Shown here one piece after another: positions 1 through 7,805 of a DNA stretch of 9,472 nt. Positions within the stretch are counted from its first letter, which is position 1; each line of letters opens with the position of its first letter. The stretch is from Ferruginibacter sp. (GTDB lineage: Bacteria; Bacteroidota; Bacteroidia; Chitinophagales; Chitinophagaceae): positions 1 through 9,472 of the forward strand of contig JAURKN010000233.1 of NCBI GenBank assembly GCA_030831725.1, read 5' to 3'. Both the position numbers and the translations under genes were made by a program. The notes under the pieces were generated by a model that saw nothing but the letters and a program-made list of their open reading frames with translations, made no database searches and was not told the origin of the DNA.

Positions 1-1253
1 AGGATGATGGTATCGCCACTCATTTGGGAGTTTCCATTCCAGCAAATCGGATTTTTCATCAGTTTGAAGGTGGAATCCAAAGAAGAAATATACATGCTGT
101 CTGCTACGGCCTGTATAGAATCATTGAAAATTCGAACATTATGATAACCTACAAAGTATCGAAGGCTGTCGTTTTTTTTGTCTTTCTTGTTCAAACTGTC
201 TGATAGTTCTCTTTGAATTTCGATGCTGTCTTTCAATCTGACACCGGAGAAAAGGGTGTCTGCTGTGATGAATGTGCTGTCTTTATCCCGGTATAGAATC
301 ATGACCGGTTTTCTTGTAGCCAGAAAACTGTTTTTGTTTTTATCAATGAGAATCTGATCACCCAAGATCATCACCTGATTGACACTGTCAACCACTTTTC
401 CGTATTCTTCAATCTGTATGGTATTTGTTTTTTCGTCGAAAGCCACCTTGTTTCCACTGATATAGCGTGTGCTGTCTCTGAAGACAGTCTTGTCATAAAA
501 CACAGCTTCACCCGATTCGAGTTTATAGATTCCGGATTTTGTATTGATTCTTCCTTCTTCAGTTTTTATTTTGGTAGGTGATATGAAATAAACAGTTTTG
601 AAAGCTGTATTGTACCTCAAACTATCGGCTTCCATATCGTACTTCGGATCTTTCAGTTTCACTTGGTCGTCAAAAAAAACATCCTTGGTGTCCGAATAAT
701 ATGTTGCATGTTTGCTGTTCAGCACTGTTTTTCCATTGACTACTTTTCCTCCGTTTTGATAGCTTGCGATTCCCGACTTTAGGTCATATATAAGGTCTTG
801 TGTGGTTAATACGGCCTTGCCATCGGTGAGTTTTACATTTTTTTGCAAATAAGCTATTTGTTGTGCACCCACATATCTGAGGTATTGCGCGTATGTATGA
901 ACCGTATCGGCATCGTTGATATGCACATTTCCAAATACTTCCACGAATCCGGTTGATTTGTCGATGACGATACTGTCACCTTCCAATATGGTATTTCCTT
1001 GTTTTACCCTGGCATTTCCTGAAAGGGTTTCCAATACGATATCACCTGATAGGGTAATTTGTCTGAGACTTTGGGCCTGGATGATTTCAATCTGCTTAAA
1101 ACCGGCAGGTTGATTTGGTAGGGTATCATTGGAAATTTGTCCGAATGAGACGATGTTGAAAAACAAAAGGGAAAAAGCAAAAATGAAGCCCTTTATTGGA
1201 CTAGAAGTTTGGTTTGGTTTACCGTAATGGACGGTTGAATTTCCCTTTGTCAT
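1..1253 (-). CDS. OstA/LptA-like LPS transport protein, 3' end missing
   Basis: The minus-strand frame is open from an ATG at 1253 to the left edge: 417 codons without a stop, C-terminus missing. Residues about 22-38 are hydrophobic and end in SFGQ, which looks like a Sec signal peptide after a long polar N-terminus. The rest is built from successive OstA-type beta segments, for example EGDSIVIDKSTGFVEVFGN (about 91-109), a TTQDLIYDLKSG element (150-161), a YYSDTKDVFFDDQVKL element (185-200) and an EADSLRYNTAFKTVYF element (208-223). This is the pattern of the beta-jellyroll family that bridges LPS across the periplasm (LptA, and the N-terminal domain of LptD). The ATG lies one base beyond the TGA of the upstream MCE gene (TGA-G-ATG), so translation is probably coupled. 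Family membership is confident. The exact role (LptA equivalent or accessory) is inferred from fold and the lptD neighbour. Confidence 0.9.
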   Translation of the reverse strand, partial: MTKGNSTVHYGKPNQTSSPIKGFIFAFSLLFFNIVSFGQISNDTLPNQPAGFKQIEIIQAQSLRQITLSGDIVLETLSGNARVKQGNTILEGDSIVIDKSTGFVEVFGNVHINDADTVHTYAQYLRYVGAQQIAYLQKNVKLTDGKAVLTTQDLIYDLKSGIASYQNGGKVVNGKTVLNSKHATYYSDTKDVFFDDQVKLKDPKYDMEADSLRYNTAFKTVYFISPTKIKTEEGRINTKSGIYKLESGEAVFYDKTVFRDSTRYISGNKVAFDEKTNTIQIEEYGKVVDSVNQVMILGDQILIDKNKNSFLATRKPVMILYRDKDSTFITADTLFSGVRLKDSIEIQRELSDSLNKKDKKNDSLRYFVGYHNVRIFNDSIQAVADSMYISSLDSTFKLMKNPICWNGNSQMSGDTII

Positions 1254-1254
1254 C

Positions 1255-2286
1255 TCAGGGATTTGCTTTTTGTTTTGGGTACGGAGCATCGAGGGTATCC
1301 GGTAATGGTGTACTCAAAGGACTTTCTTTTTTGTCTGATTTACCAAAAACCGAAAAAGAAACATAACGCTTTGGATGCAATCTAAGGTCGTCGATGAGGG
1401 TATTGATTTTATTGCTGGTTGAGCTAAGATTACGGTAAAGGGTTGGATCATTCAATAACAATCCCAAACTGCCATCTTTGCTGTTGATTTTGCCAATCGT
1501 GGTTTTTAATCCACTGATGCTAGAGTCAAGTTTGAATAATGTGCTTTTCAAATCCAGTGCGGATAAATTTTTGGAAGTCAGATTCAAATTGTCGATGGTG
1601 CTGTTTAATTTTTCATTGTTTTTCACCAGATTATCGGTGAAAGATCTTGCATTGTTCAGTGTTTTTGCCAGATTCCCATTGTCTTTGTCAACCAATACTT
1701 CTAATGAAGAAGTGGATGTTTGTACCGAAGCGGAAATACGTTCAAGGTGTTCTATGGTGGATGCTATATTTTTTTTGTTTTGCTGATCGAAGACGGAATT
1801 GATGCTGTTCAATACGGAGTCGATGGTTGAAATGGCTTTGTTGACGGAAAGTAAAACCGGATCCAATTTGCTGTTTATGACACCTTCTATAAAACCATCG
1901 CTCGGTGCAGATCTGATGCTGTCATTGTTTTTGAGCATGACAGTCGAATCGCCCAATACGATTTCAACTCTTGTAATGGTTAAAGGATTAGGATGAATAT
2001 GTGCGAAAGAATTGGCTGGAATGTTGATGTCTTTATGAATGGCGAAAGTGACAATCAGCTCTTTCATGGACTTGTCGTTTTCTATGGAACGGACTGTTCC
2101 AACCTGTAGTCCATTGATGATGACAGGATTTGATGGTGTCAAGCCCTGAACATTTTGATATCTTGCATGCAAGATCAATGACTTGGTGAATAATTTATTT
2201 CCTTTGAGAAAATTAAATCCAAGAACCAACAAGGCTATGGCTACTATTCCTAAAATGCCAATTTTAAATTCGTTGGATACTTTCAC
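1255..2286 (-). CDS. MCE/MlaD-family lipid transport protein
   Basis: 343 residues. One N-terminal membrane helix at about 9-28 is followed by an MCE domain at about 36-115 (VQGLTPSNPVIINGLQVGTV is the recognisable part) and a long polar, helix-prone segment at about 140-300, rich in heptad-like Leu/Ile/Ser/Asn spacing. The C-terminal LIDDLRLHPKRYVSFSVFGK stretch is the usual ending of Bacteroidota MlaD-like proteins. Family knowledge: MCE proteins form rings, often hexameric, that carry phospholipids between the inner and outer membranes, anchored in the inner membrane. The start codon is GTG at 2286. The frame upstream reads only AAA/CAG codons before a TAA at 2302-2304, so no in-frame ATG exists, and MKVSNE matches the usual family N-terminus. 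It lies 33 bp after the amidase and one base before the OstA-like gene. No partner ABC transporter genes are visible here. Confidence 0.93.
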   Translation of the reverse strand: MKVSNEFKIGILGIVAIALLVLGFNFLKGNKLFTKSLILHARYQNVQGLTPSNPVIINGLQVGTVRSIENDKSMKELIVTFAIHKDINIPANSFAHIHPNPLTITRVEIVLGDSTVMLKNNDSIRSAPSDGFIEGVINSKLDPVLLSVNKAISTIDSVLNSINSVFDQQNKKNIASTIEHLERISASVQTSTSSLEVLVDKDNGNLAKTLNNARSFTDNLVKNNEKLNSTIDNLNLTSKNLSALDLKSTLFKLDSSISGLKTTIGKINSKDGSLGLLLNDPTLYRNLSSTSNKINTLIDDLRLHPKRYVSFSVFGKSDKKESPLSTPLPDTLDAPYPKQKANP

Positions 2287-2319
2287 TTTTTTCTGTTTTT
2301 TTTAGTTTAAAAGTCATGA

Positions 2320-3294
2320 TCATTTTGACGCTTGACCATTGTTTAACTGCTCCATCTGTGTTTTAAATCTCAAAACAGCATTGGTGATGGATTCGGCCAT
2401 TTCTTTTTGACCTTCTTCGCTGTTTAGGTATTTTTCATCTTCCGGATTATTTATGAACCCCGTTTCAATCAAGATGGCAGGCATGTTTGTGGCCTGAAGC
2501 ACCCATATCCCAACCTGTCTTTGGTTCACACCCAATGCAGGGCGGTTGGTTTTTTCCACTTCATCGTTCACATAGGTTGCCAAACGCTCACTCTTTTCCT
2601 GATATCTTTTGGCATATATCTGTGCAATGGTTCTTCCTTCCGGAGTATTGAAATTGAAACTGTTGTATGAGGAGTCAGAACCGGCTTCAATTTCGAATTC
2701 ATTCTCATCTTCTCCGGCTTCTTTCATAATCGCTTTGAGTTTATCGCTTGTTTTGTGAGCGGCAAATATCCAAACACTCGTTCCTGTTCTTGTTAATGGC
2801 ATTTTGAAATATTCATACACCGGCTCATCAACCTCATATGGGGTTTTTATCTTCTTTTTCTTTCTGCCTTTTCCTTTATATGTGATTTTGTAGCGTGTTA
2901 CCGTTCTTGTCCCAATCTGCCTTCTACCTTGTTTGAGAGGCCCTGAATCGGCATGAATACATAAAAACAGGTCGCCTTTGTTTTCATTGGCGATGTTTGC
3001 TTTTTCAACGGGAGATTGATAAACATCTGTTGTTCTGGTTGGAATCACATTCACATCGGGCATGGCTTTTTTTAAGGATTCTACCAGTTTTAACGCAATG
3101 GCAAGTGTGATGTCTTTTTCTTTAGAACGCAATGAATGTTCGTATTGGCCGATAGCTCCAGGATCCTCTTTACCGCCATGTCCGGCATCAACGATGATGG
3201 TTTTTAATTTTTTACCATTTTGTGCATGAGAAAAACAAAAAGTAAAAGACAGGGCAATAGTAAATGCGGATAAAAGGAAATTTCTTTTCATCAT
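2320..3294 (-). CDS. N-acetylmuramoyl-L-alanine amidase (Amidase_3, zinc)
   Basis: 324 residues. Residues 1-25 form a signal peptide (MMKRNFLLSAF... ending SHAQ), so the enzyme acts in the periplasm. The Amidase_3 fold gives the zinc ligands His39 (VDAGHGG), Glu59 (SKEKDITLA) and His114 (FLCIHAD), and the catalytic Glu277 (AILIETGFINN). Such enzymes cleave the bond between N-acetylmuramic acid and L-alanine of peptidoglycan, in cell separation or wall turnover. Between His114 and Glu277 lies a segment of about 130 residues with a very basic loop (GKGRKKKKIK, 141-150) and an acidic stretch (EAGEDENEFEIEAG, 192-205), as seen in Bacteroidota and AmiC-like members whose active site is regulated. 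No SPOR or LysM wall-binding domain is present. Two ATGs (3294 and 3291) are possible starts. It is the first gene of the minus-strand run with the MCE and OstA-like genes. Confidence 0.96.
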   Translation of the reverse strand: MMKRNFLLSAFTIALSFTFCFSHAQNGKKLKTIIVDAGHGGKEDPGAIGQYEHSLRSKEKDITLAIALKLVESLKKAMPDVNVIPTRTTDVYQSPVEKANIANENKGDLFLCIHADSGPLKQGRRQIGTRTVTRYKITYKGKGRKKKKIKTPYEVDEPVYEYFKMPLTRTGTSVWIFAAHKTSDKLKAIMKEAGEDENEFEIEAGSDSSYNSFNFNTPEGRTIAQIYAKRYQEKSERLATYVNDEVEKTNRPALGVNQRQVGIWVLQATNMPAILIETGFINNPEDEKYLNSEEGQKEMAESITNAVLRFKTQMEQLNNGQASK

Positions 3295-3382
3295 CTTTGG
3301 TTGATTTTTTACAAGGGATTCGGGTTAATGGTTTCAATCGTTCAGAATACTGTCAGAATGGTTAATTTCGCAGTTCTCTGTT
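3295..3382. promoter_or_regulatory. divergent intergenic region, amidase operon / lptD
   Basis: This 88-bp spacer separates the amidase ATG (minus) from the lptD ATG (plus), so promoters for both transcripts should lie here or overlap the gene starts. On the plus strand TAATTTCG at 3363-3370 matches the Bacteroidota -7 consensus TAnnTTTG at seven of eight positions and would give a leader of only a few bases before the ATG at 3383. I see no good TTTG box at the -33 distance. No clear box is visible for the amidase side. Confidence 0.4.
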
Positions 3383-6142
3383 ATGAAACAATGCTACAAA
3401 GGTAAGGCAAAATCCCATTACGCTTTTTCAGCGTCTTACCATCTGTTGCTGCTTTTGCTTGTTTTTGGCGGAGCATCCTTGACCCCCCTTGAGACTCAAG
3501 CCAAATCTTGCTTTTCTTCAGATACCATACCGGTCAGACCCGGCAGAATCCTTATAGAACCGATACAAGAAAATGTTAAAAAACGTGGGGATTCTGAATT
3601 TGCTGAACCTATTCGGAATATGACGGATCAAAATCCCATCTCCGAAAAAAACACTCGTATCGATACCATACCCATTAAAAAATCAGGAGACTCCCTCTCA
3701 GCTCCCGTTGTTTATCAAGCCGAGGATTCCATGGTCATTGATGTACCATCCAGAAAAATCTATCTATACGGCAAAGAGACCTCTGTAAAATATACCGATA
3801 ACGAACTTACAGCTCCTATCATAGAATTCGACCAGCAGACTCAGGTGGTTTCAGCTTTCATCCAAAAAGACAGTTCAGGTAAAGTGATCACTTACCCAAC
3901 TTTTAATCAGTCGGATTTCAAATCGATAAGTGACACCATTCGCTTCAACATGAAAACGGGTCGAGGACTTACAAAAGGAACCTATACCCAGCAAGGTGAA
4001 ATGTTTGTGTATGGTGAAAAAATAAAAAAAATAGATGAATCTGTTTTTTACGCTCAAAATGGAAGATTCACCACCTGTAATTTGGATACGCCCCATTTTG
4101 CTTTTGTCAGCAAAAAGATAAAATTCATCAATAAAAAAATGGCGTTTACCGGACCAGTTCACCCTGAAATCGAGGGGGTACCTCTTCCCACCATTCTGCC
4201 ATTTGGTATATATCCGTTATCACAAGGCAGACATTCCGGGTTTATCGCACCCAGTTTTACAGCGAATCAACAATTCGGGTTGGCTATGGAAGGAATCGGA
4301 TACTATAAGATTCTCTCAGAAAATTTTGATGCTGTTGCCAGAGCGACACTGTATTCATATGGTGGATGGACTTTCAATCTTACGCCTAGGTACATGAAAA
4401 GATACCGATATCAGGGTAACTTATCATTAAATGTGCAACGTTTCAAAAATGGTTTCAAAGGAGACCCGGATTATTCATCTTCCAGAACCTTCAACATTCG
4501 TTGGACGCATAGTGCGGATATGAAAGCGAGGCCCGGTGTTACTTTTTCCGCCAGTGTCAATGCAGGTAGCACTCAATTCAATTCTTTGGTGCCCAATAAT
4601 CCTACTGCCAACTTCAACAACTCTTTGTCTTCATCCATTTCATATGGTAAGGTTTGGAAAAACAAACCATTCAACCTGCAGATCAGTGCCAATCATGATC
4701 AAAATGCAAATCTGAAACAAGTCAATCTGAAATTTCCTGATGTTTCTTTCAATGTCAACACCCAATATCCATTCAGGAAAAAAGAAAGTGTGGGTTCTCC
4801 AAAATGGTATGAAAATATCGGTATAGCACTTAATACAAATGCAAGAAGTGCTTCCACTTTTTACGACACTTCATCCAATATCAGTCGTGAAATTATGAAC
4901 AATTTCAAATGGGGAGCAAGTCATAGTGTTCCAATTACCCTATCATTACCTTCCCTCGGACCATTGCAGGTTTCACCTTCTGTGAGTTATCAGGAAAAAT
5001 GGTATCAGGAAAAATTCATCAAAACCTGGAATAGTCAAAGCCGAAAACTGGACACGGTCATACAACAAGGATTTTACACTGCCAGAGAGATGAGTTATGG
5101 TGTGGGCGTCAGCACTCGTATATTCGGTATGTTTGGTTTTGGAAAAAACAGCAGAGTCCAGGCGATCAGGCATGAGATTCGTCCAACTGTTTCATTGAAT
5201 TACAAGCCTAACATGAATAGCCGCAGTTATTACACTACCCAAATCGATACGTCAGGAAGAACAAGCAACTTTAGTTATTTTGAAAATAGTGTATTTGGAA
5301 GCTTTGGTAATCAGTCATTTGGAGGGATGAATTTCGGTATTGATAATATCCTTCAAATGAAGACCCGCAACAGAAAGGATACGGGTGAAAACGCCATCAA
5401 AAAAGTAACCTTGATAGATGGATTCAGCATCAATGGCAGCTATAATATGATTGCAGATTCTTTTCGTTTCGGGAATGTCATATCGATGTCTGCGAGAAGC
5501 AATCTGTTCAATAAAATCAATGTGACGGCAAGTGCACAATTTGACCCTTATTTATACAATGATGAGGGCAGGAGAATCGATAAATTGATTTGGAGCAAGA
5601 ACCCTTTGAGTCTTGGTACTCTTACAAGCGGAAACATATCTCTGCAAAGTCAGTTTAGAGGCGGAGAAGGAAAATCGAACTCAAACTCAAATACCAATAC
5701 TGCAAGACAAATGCAGAATAATGGAATGCCTATGGAGGAGTACCAACGTGAGGCATCTTATATGGCGAATAATCCAGGAGAGTTTGCTGATTTTTCCATT
5801 CCTTGGAGCGTCAACTTCTCTTATTCACTTCGTTTTTTCAGAAGTAGAAATTTTTCAAATCCGGGAACATATACAACCACGTTCAATCAGGATCTGAATT
5901 TCAATGGGGATTTGAACCTTACTCCAAAATGGAAGTTAGGCGTTTCGGGTTCAGTGAACATTACAAAAAAGGAACTTGGAGTGATGACGATGAATGTGTC
6001 ACGCGATCTTCATTGCTGGCAGATGTCGATTGTAATCTCTCCAGTTGGACGATATAAGTTTTTCACCATCAATATCAGCCCCAAATCAAGCTTATTGAGA
6101 GACATTAAAGTGAATAGAACCAGATATTTCTTTGATCTATAA
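3383..6142 (+). CDS. lptD: LptD-like LPS assembly outer-membrane protein
   Basis: 919 residues, the usual size of Bacteroidota LptD homologues. A signal peptide occupies about 1-40 (polar N-terminus, then HLLLLLLVFGGAS, cleavage near TQAKS). A low-complexity linker precedes an OstA-like jellyroll at about 115-260, with SMVIDVPSRKIYLYG and the GRFTTCNLDTPHFAF signature at 227-241. The LPFGIYPLSQGRHSGFIAPSF element (272-292) opens the C-terminal beta-barrel, which has many alternating aromatic strands to the end; DLHCWQM sits near 875-881. LptD with the lipoprotein LptE inserts LPS into the outer leaflet; no lptE-like gene is visible here. An Asn/Ser-rich stretch lies at about 765-775. The start is the only Met before residue 80 and leaves a complete signal peptide. 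The stop lies 15 bp from the convergent plsC stop. Its cysteine count differs from E. coli LptD (see findings). Confidence 0.95.
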   Translation: MKQCYKGKAKSHYAFSASYHLLLLLLVFGGASLTPLETQAKSCFSSDTIPVRPGRILIEPIQENVKKRGDSEFAEPIRNMTDQNPISEKNTRIDTIPIKKSGDSLSAPVVYQAEDSMVIDVPSRKIYLYGKETSVKYTDNELTAPIIEFDQQTQVVSAFIQKDSSGKVITYPTFNQSDFKSISDTIRFNMKTGRGLTKGTYTQQGEMFVYGEKIKKIDESVFYAQNGRFTTCNLDTPHFAFVSKKIKFINKKMAFTGPVHPEIEGVPLPTILPFGIYPLSQGRHSGFIAPSFTANQQFGLAMEGIGYYKILSENFDAVARATLYSYGGWTFNLTPRYMKRYRYQGNLSLNVQRFKNGFKGDPDYSSSRTFNIRWTHSADMKARPGVTFSASVNAGSTQFNSLVPNNPTANFNNSLSSSISYGKVWKNKPFNLQISANHDQNANLKQVNLKFPDVSFNVNTQYPFRKKESVGSPKWYENIGIALNTNARSASTFYDTSSNISREIMNNFKWGASHSVPITLSLPSLGPLQVSPSVSYQEKWYQEKFIKTWNSQSRKLDTVIQQGFYTAREMSYGVGVSTRIFGMFGFGKNSRVQAIRHEIRPTVSLNYKPNMNSRSYYTTQIDTSGRTSNFSYFENSVFGSFGNQSFGGMNFGIDNILQMKTRNRKDTGENAIKKVTLIDGFSINGSYNMIADSFRFGNVISMSARSNLFNKINVTASAQFDPYLYNDEGRRIDKLIWSKNPLSLGTLTSGNISLQSQFRGGEGKSNSNSNTNTARQMQNNGMPMEEYQREASYMANNPGEFADFSIPWSVNFSYSLRFFRSRNFSNPGTYTTTFNQDLNFNGDLNLTPKWKLGVSGSVNITKKELGVMTMNVSRDLHCWQMSIVISPVGRYKFFTINISPKSSLLRDIKVNRTRYFFDL

Positions 6143-6157
6143 AAGTAGAAATCGTAA

Positions 6158-6892
6158 TTATTTGCTCAACTCATCAAGCATATCCAGAAATACTTTTTCT
6201 TTAAGCTGAGCTGTTGTTAAATCTTTTGGATAAACCGGTGACAAGAAAGTCAAACTAAGGCCCGTTGGTATAAGATAGAAAGGTTTGTGTATGGGCAAAG
6301 CTTCTCCCGTTCCACGAATGATGCAGGGAAGGATAGGTTTTCCGGTTTCTATACTCAACTTAAATGCTCCATCATAAAAAGGCTTCAATGGTTCGGATGT
6401 TCGGTTTCGTGTTCCTTCCGGATAAATACACATATGCATGCCTTGCTGCAAAACTGATTTCATTTGCTCATAGCTTTTCCTTCTACTGGCTTCGTTTTTA
6501 CGATTGATCAATACTGCTCCTCTGGCATAAAACCATCCAAAAATCGGCACCTTGGCAAAAGATTCTTTTCCAATTGTTTTGTTTGGAGCACCAGGAACAA
6601 ATGGAGCAGAGAGTGGCACATCTAATAAAGAACGGTGATTGAAAACGACTATGTAATTCTGATCAAGATTCATTTTGTTTTGACCTCTGATTCGCAAAGG
6701 GCAGGCGATCAAGATCAACCAGATTCGCATCCAAATTTTTGAAATCAAAATGAAAAGATGTTGACCTTTTTTGAAATTCGAAAAAAGATAAGAACACATG
6801 GAGGGCAAAAAGAAAATGAGAAAGGTGTAAACGAAACTGAGTAATCCCCAGAGCGCCCAAATTCTTGCAAAAATGTTTTTTAAGATATTCAA
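6158..6892 (-). CDS. plsC: 1-acyl-sn-glycerol-3-phosphate acyltransferase
   Basis: 244 residues, normal for PlsC. It transfers a fatty acyl group to the sn-2 position of lysophosphatidic acid, giving phosphatidic acid, the precursor of membrane phospholipids. Two hydrophobic segments (about 13-35 and 46-64) anchor it to the inner membrane. Visible acyltransferase motifs are NHRSLLD (85-91, the catalytic HX4D pair His86/Asp91), GAVLINRKN (125-133, Arg131), YPEGTRN (157-163, phosphate binding) and PILPCIIRGT (186-195). The start codon is TTG at 6892. No ATG lies in frame upstream before the ung stop, and the next in-frame Met (32) would delete the first membrane segment. It lies 58 bp after ung on the same strand with a promoter candidate in that gap, and is tail-to-tail with lptD. 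The acyl donor (acyl-ACP or acyl-CoA) cannot be read from the sequence. Confidence 0.95.
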   Translation of the reverse strand: MNILKNIFARIWALWGLLSFVYTFLIFFLPSMCSYLFSNFKKGQHLFILISKIWMRIWLILIACPLRIRGQNKMNLDQNYIVVFNHRSLLDVPLSAPFVPGAPNKTIGKESFAKVPIFGWFYARGAVLINRKNEASRRKSYEQMKSVLQQGMHMCIYPEGTRNRTSEPLKPFYDGAFKLSIETGKPILPCIIRGTGEALPIHKPFYLIPTGLSLTFLSPVYPKDLTTAQLKEKVFLDMLDELSK

Positions 6893-6912
6893 ATCCTGTT
6901 TTTTATTGAGGG

Positions 6913-6942
6913 TAAAGATAAATCGGGAAATAGGAAAGGCAA
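6913..6942 (-). promoter_or_regulatory. candidate promoter of plsC
   Basis: On the minus strand a TTG (6942-6940) is followed, after exactly 19 bases, by TATCTTTA (6920-6913). This fits the Bacteroidota primary sigma consensus TTTG / about 19 bp / TAnnTTTG with one mismatch in the -7 box. Transcription would begin about 14 bases before the TTG start codon. It lies in the 58-bp gap after ung, so plsC is probably transcribed on its own, perhaps in addition to read-through from ung. This is pattern matching only. Confidence 0.45.
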
Positions 6943-6950
6943 GAAGAAAA

Positions 6951-7640
6951 TCAGCGGTCTATTGTCCAGTCTATGGGTTCTATGCCATGACGCACTAGAA
7001 AATCGTTTGATTTGGAAAAAGGCTTGCTGCCGAAAAAACCTTTTTCTGCCGAAAACGGAGACGGGTGCGCTGATTTTATGATGTAGTGTTTGTATTCGTC
7101 TATAAGTGTCAATTTTTCTTGTGCGAATTTGCCCCAAAGCACAAAAACGAGGTTATCCCTGTGATAAGAGAGAAGTTCTATGACAGCATCTGTAAATCGA
7201 GCCCAGCCGATTTGTGCATGACTCATGGGTTCTCCGGCCCTTACCGTCAATGAGGCATTCAGGAGCAATACGCCCTGTTTTGCCCAACACTGCAAATCTC
7301 CATTTTTACCGGATGCGGAGAAACCAATATCTGTTTTAAGTTCTTTGATGATGTTTTTTAGAGAAGGGGGTAGTTTCTGTACAGACGCAGGAACAGAGAA
7401 TGACAGTCCGTGCGCTTGTCCTTCGCCATGATATGGATCCTGTCCCAAAATAACGACCTTTGTTTTTGCGAAAGGTGTAAGATCGAATGCACGGAAAATA
7501 TGAGAACCAGGTGGGTAAATCGTTTTTCCCAGTTCTTTTTCCGCTTTCAAGAAAGCTACAATCTCTTTGAAATAATCTTTTTCAAATTCATCTTTCATGA
7601 TGGCCTTCCATGAAGCTTCCATTTTCACATCTACGCCCAT
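6951..7640 (-). CDS. ung: uracil-DNA glycosylase, family 1
   Basis: 229 residues, full length for family 1 UDG. It removes uracil from DNA by cleaving the N-glycosidic bond, the first step of base excision repair, in the cytoplasm. The water-activating loop GQDPYHGEGQAHGLSFSV (66-83) holds the general base Asp68 and Tyr70. LLLNASLTV (125-133) carries the uracil-recognition Asn128. AHPSPFSAEKGFFGSKPFS (191-209) is the minor-groove Leu/Ser loop with the conserved His192. All key residues are present, so it should be active. ATG at 7640 is preferred over the ATG at codon 7 because VDVKMEASWK aligns with the usual start of Bacteroidota Ung. A -7-like box lies just upstream. It has no functional link to its neighbours. 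Confidence 0.99.
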   Translation of the reverse strand: MGVDVKMEASWKAIMKDEFEKDYFKEIVAFLKAEKELGKTIYPPGSHIFRAFDLTPFAKTKVVILGQDPYHGEGQAHGLSFSVPASVQKLPPSLKNIIKELKTDIGFSASGKNGDLQCWAKQGVLLLNASLTVRAGEPMSHAQIGWARFTDAVIELLSYHRDNLVFVLWGKFAQEKLTLIDEYKHYIIKSAHPSPFSAEKGFFGSKPFSKSNDFLVRHGIEPIDWTIDR

Positions 7641-7658
7641 TGGGGTTTCATTTATAGG

Positions 7659-7666
7659 TAAAGTTA
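7659..7666 (-). promoter_or_regulatory. candidate -7 box of ung
   Basis: TAACTTTA on the minus strand (7666-7659) matches TAnnTTTG at seven of eight positions and lies 18 bases before the ung ATG, which implies a leader of about a dozen bases. The nearest TTG upstream is 24 bases away, longer than the ideal 19-21, so the -33 element is doubtful. The same TAnnTTTAC form occurs before plsC and before the lipoprotein gene. Confidence 0.35.
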
Positions 7667-7749
7667 GGGTATGGGAGGGGAAACTTTAATCAATCATAAT
7701 AAGCACAATCAAATGAAAAATCACGTTAGCCTTTAAAATGTAATTAACC

Positions 7750-7775
7750 CAATTTCAAAGTTAACTTTGAAATTG
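7750..7775. repeat. perfect 26-bp palindrome
   Basis: The left arm CAATTTCAAAGTT (7750-7762) is followed at once by its exact reverse complement (7763-7775), centred on GTTAAC. There is no mismatch, and pairing stops at C/C outside. Such symmetry can be a dimeric-regulator site, a hairpin or cruciform, or a mobile palindromic repeat. No T-run follows either arm, so it is not a typical terminator. It lies about 110 bp upstream of ung. Confidence 0.9.
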
Positions 7776-7805
7776 CACGGCTAGCATAAATATTCTTTTT
7801 TATCG

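Noticed and set aside
1478..1996. Plus-strand frames of 65-102 codons opposite the MCE gene
   Set aside because: They are antisense shadows of a clear coding sequence; the hydrophobic look comes from the complement of Asn/Lys/Glu codons.
3875..5539. Minus-strand open frames of 66-95 codons inside lptD
   Set aside because: They lie wholly inside a well-supported gene, have no recognisable domain and no promoter, and are expected by chance.
6143..6157. Shared bidirectional terminator between lptD and plsC
   Set aside because: Only 15 bases separate the two stop codons and no inverted repeat is visible there or at the gene ends.
6889..7137. 82-codon minus-strand frame overlapping the 3' end of ung
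   Set aside because: It overlaps ung in another frame, covers the catalytic loop region and has no family resemblance.
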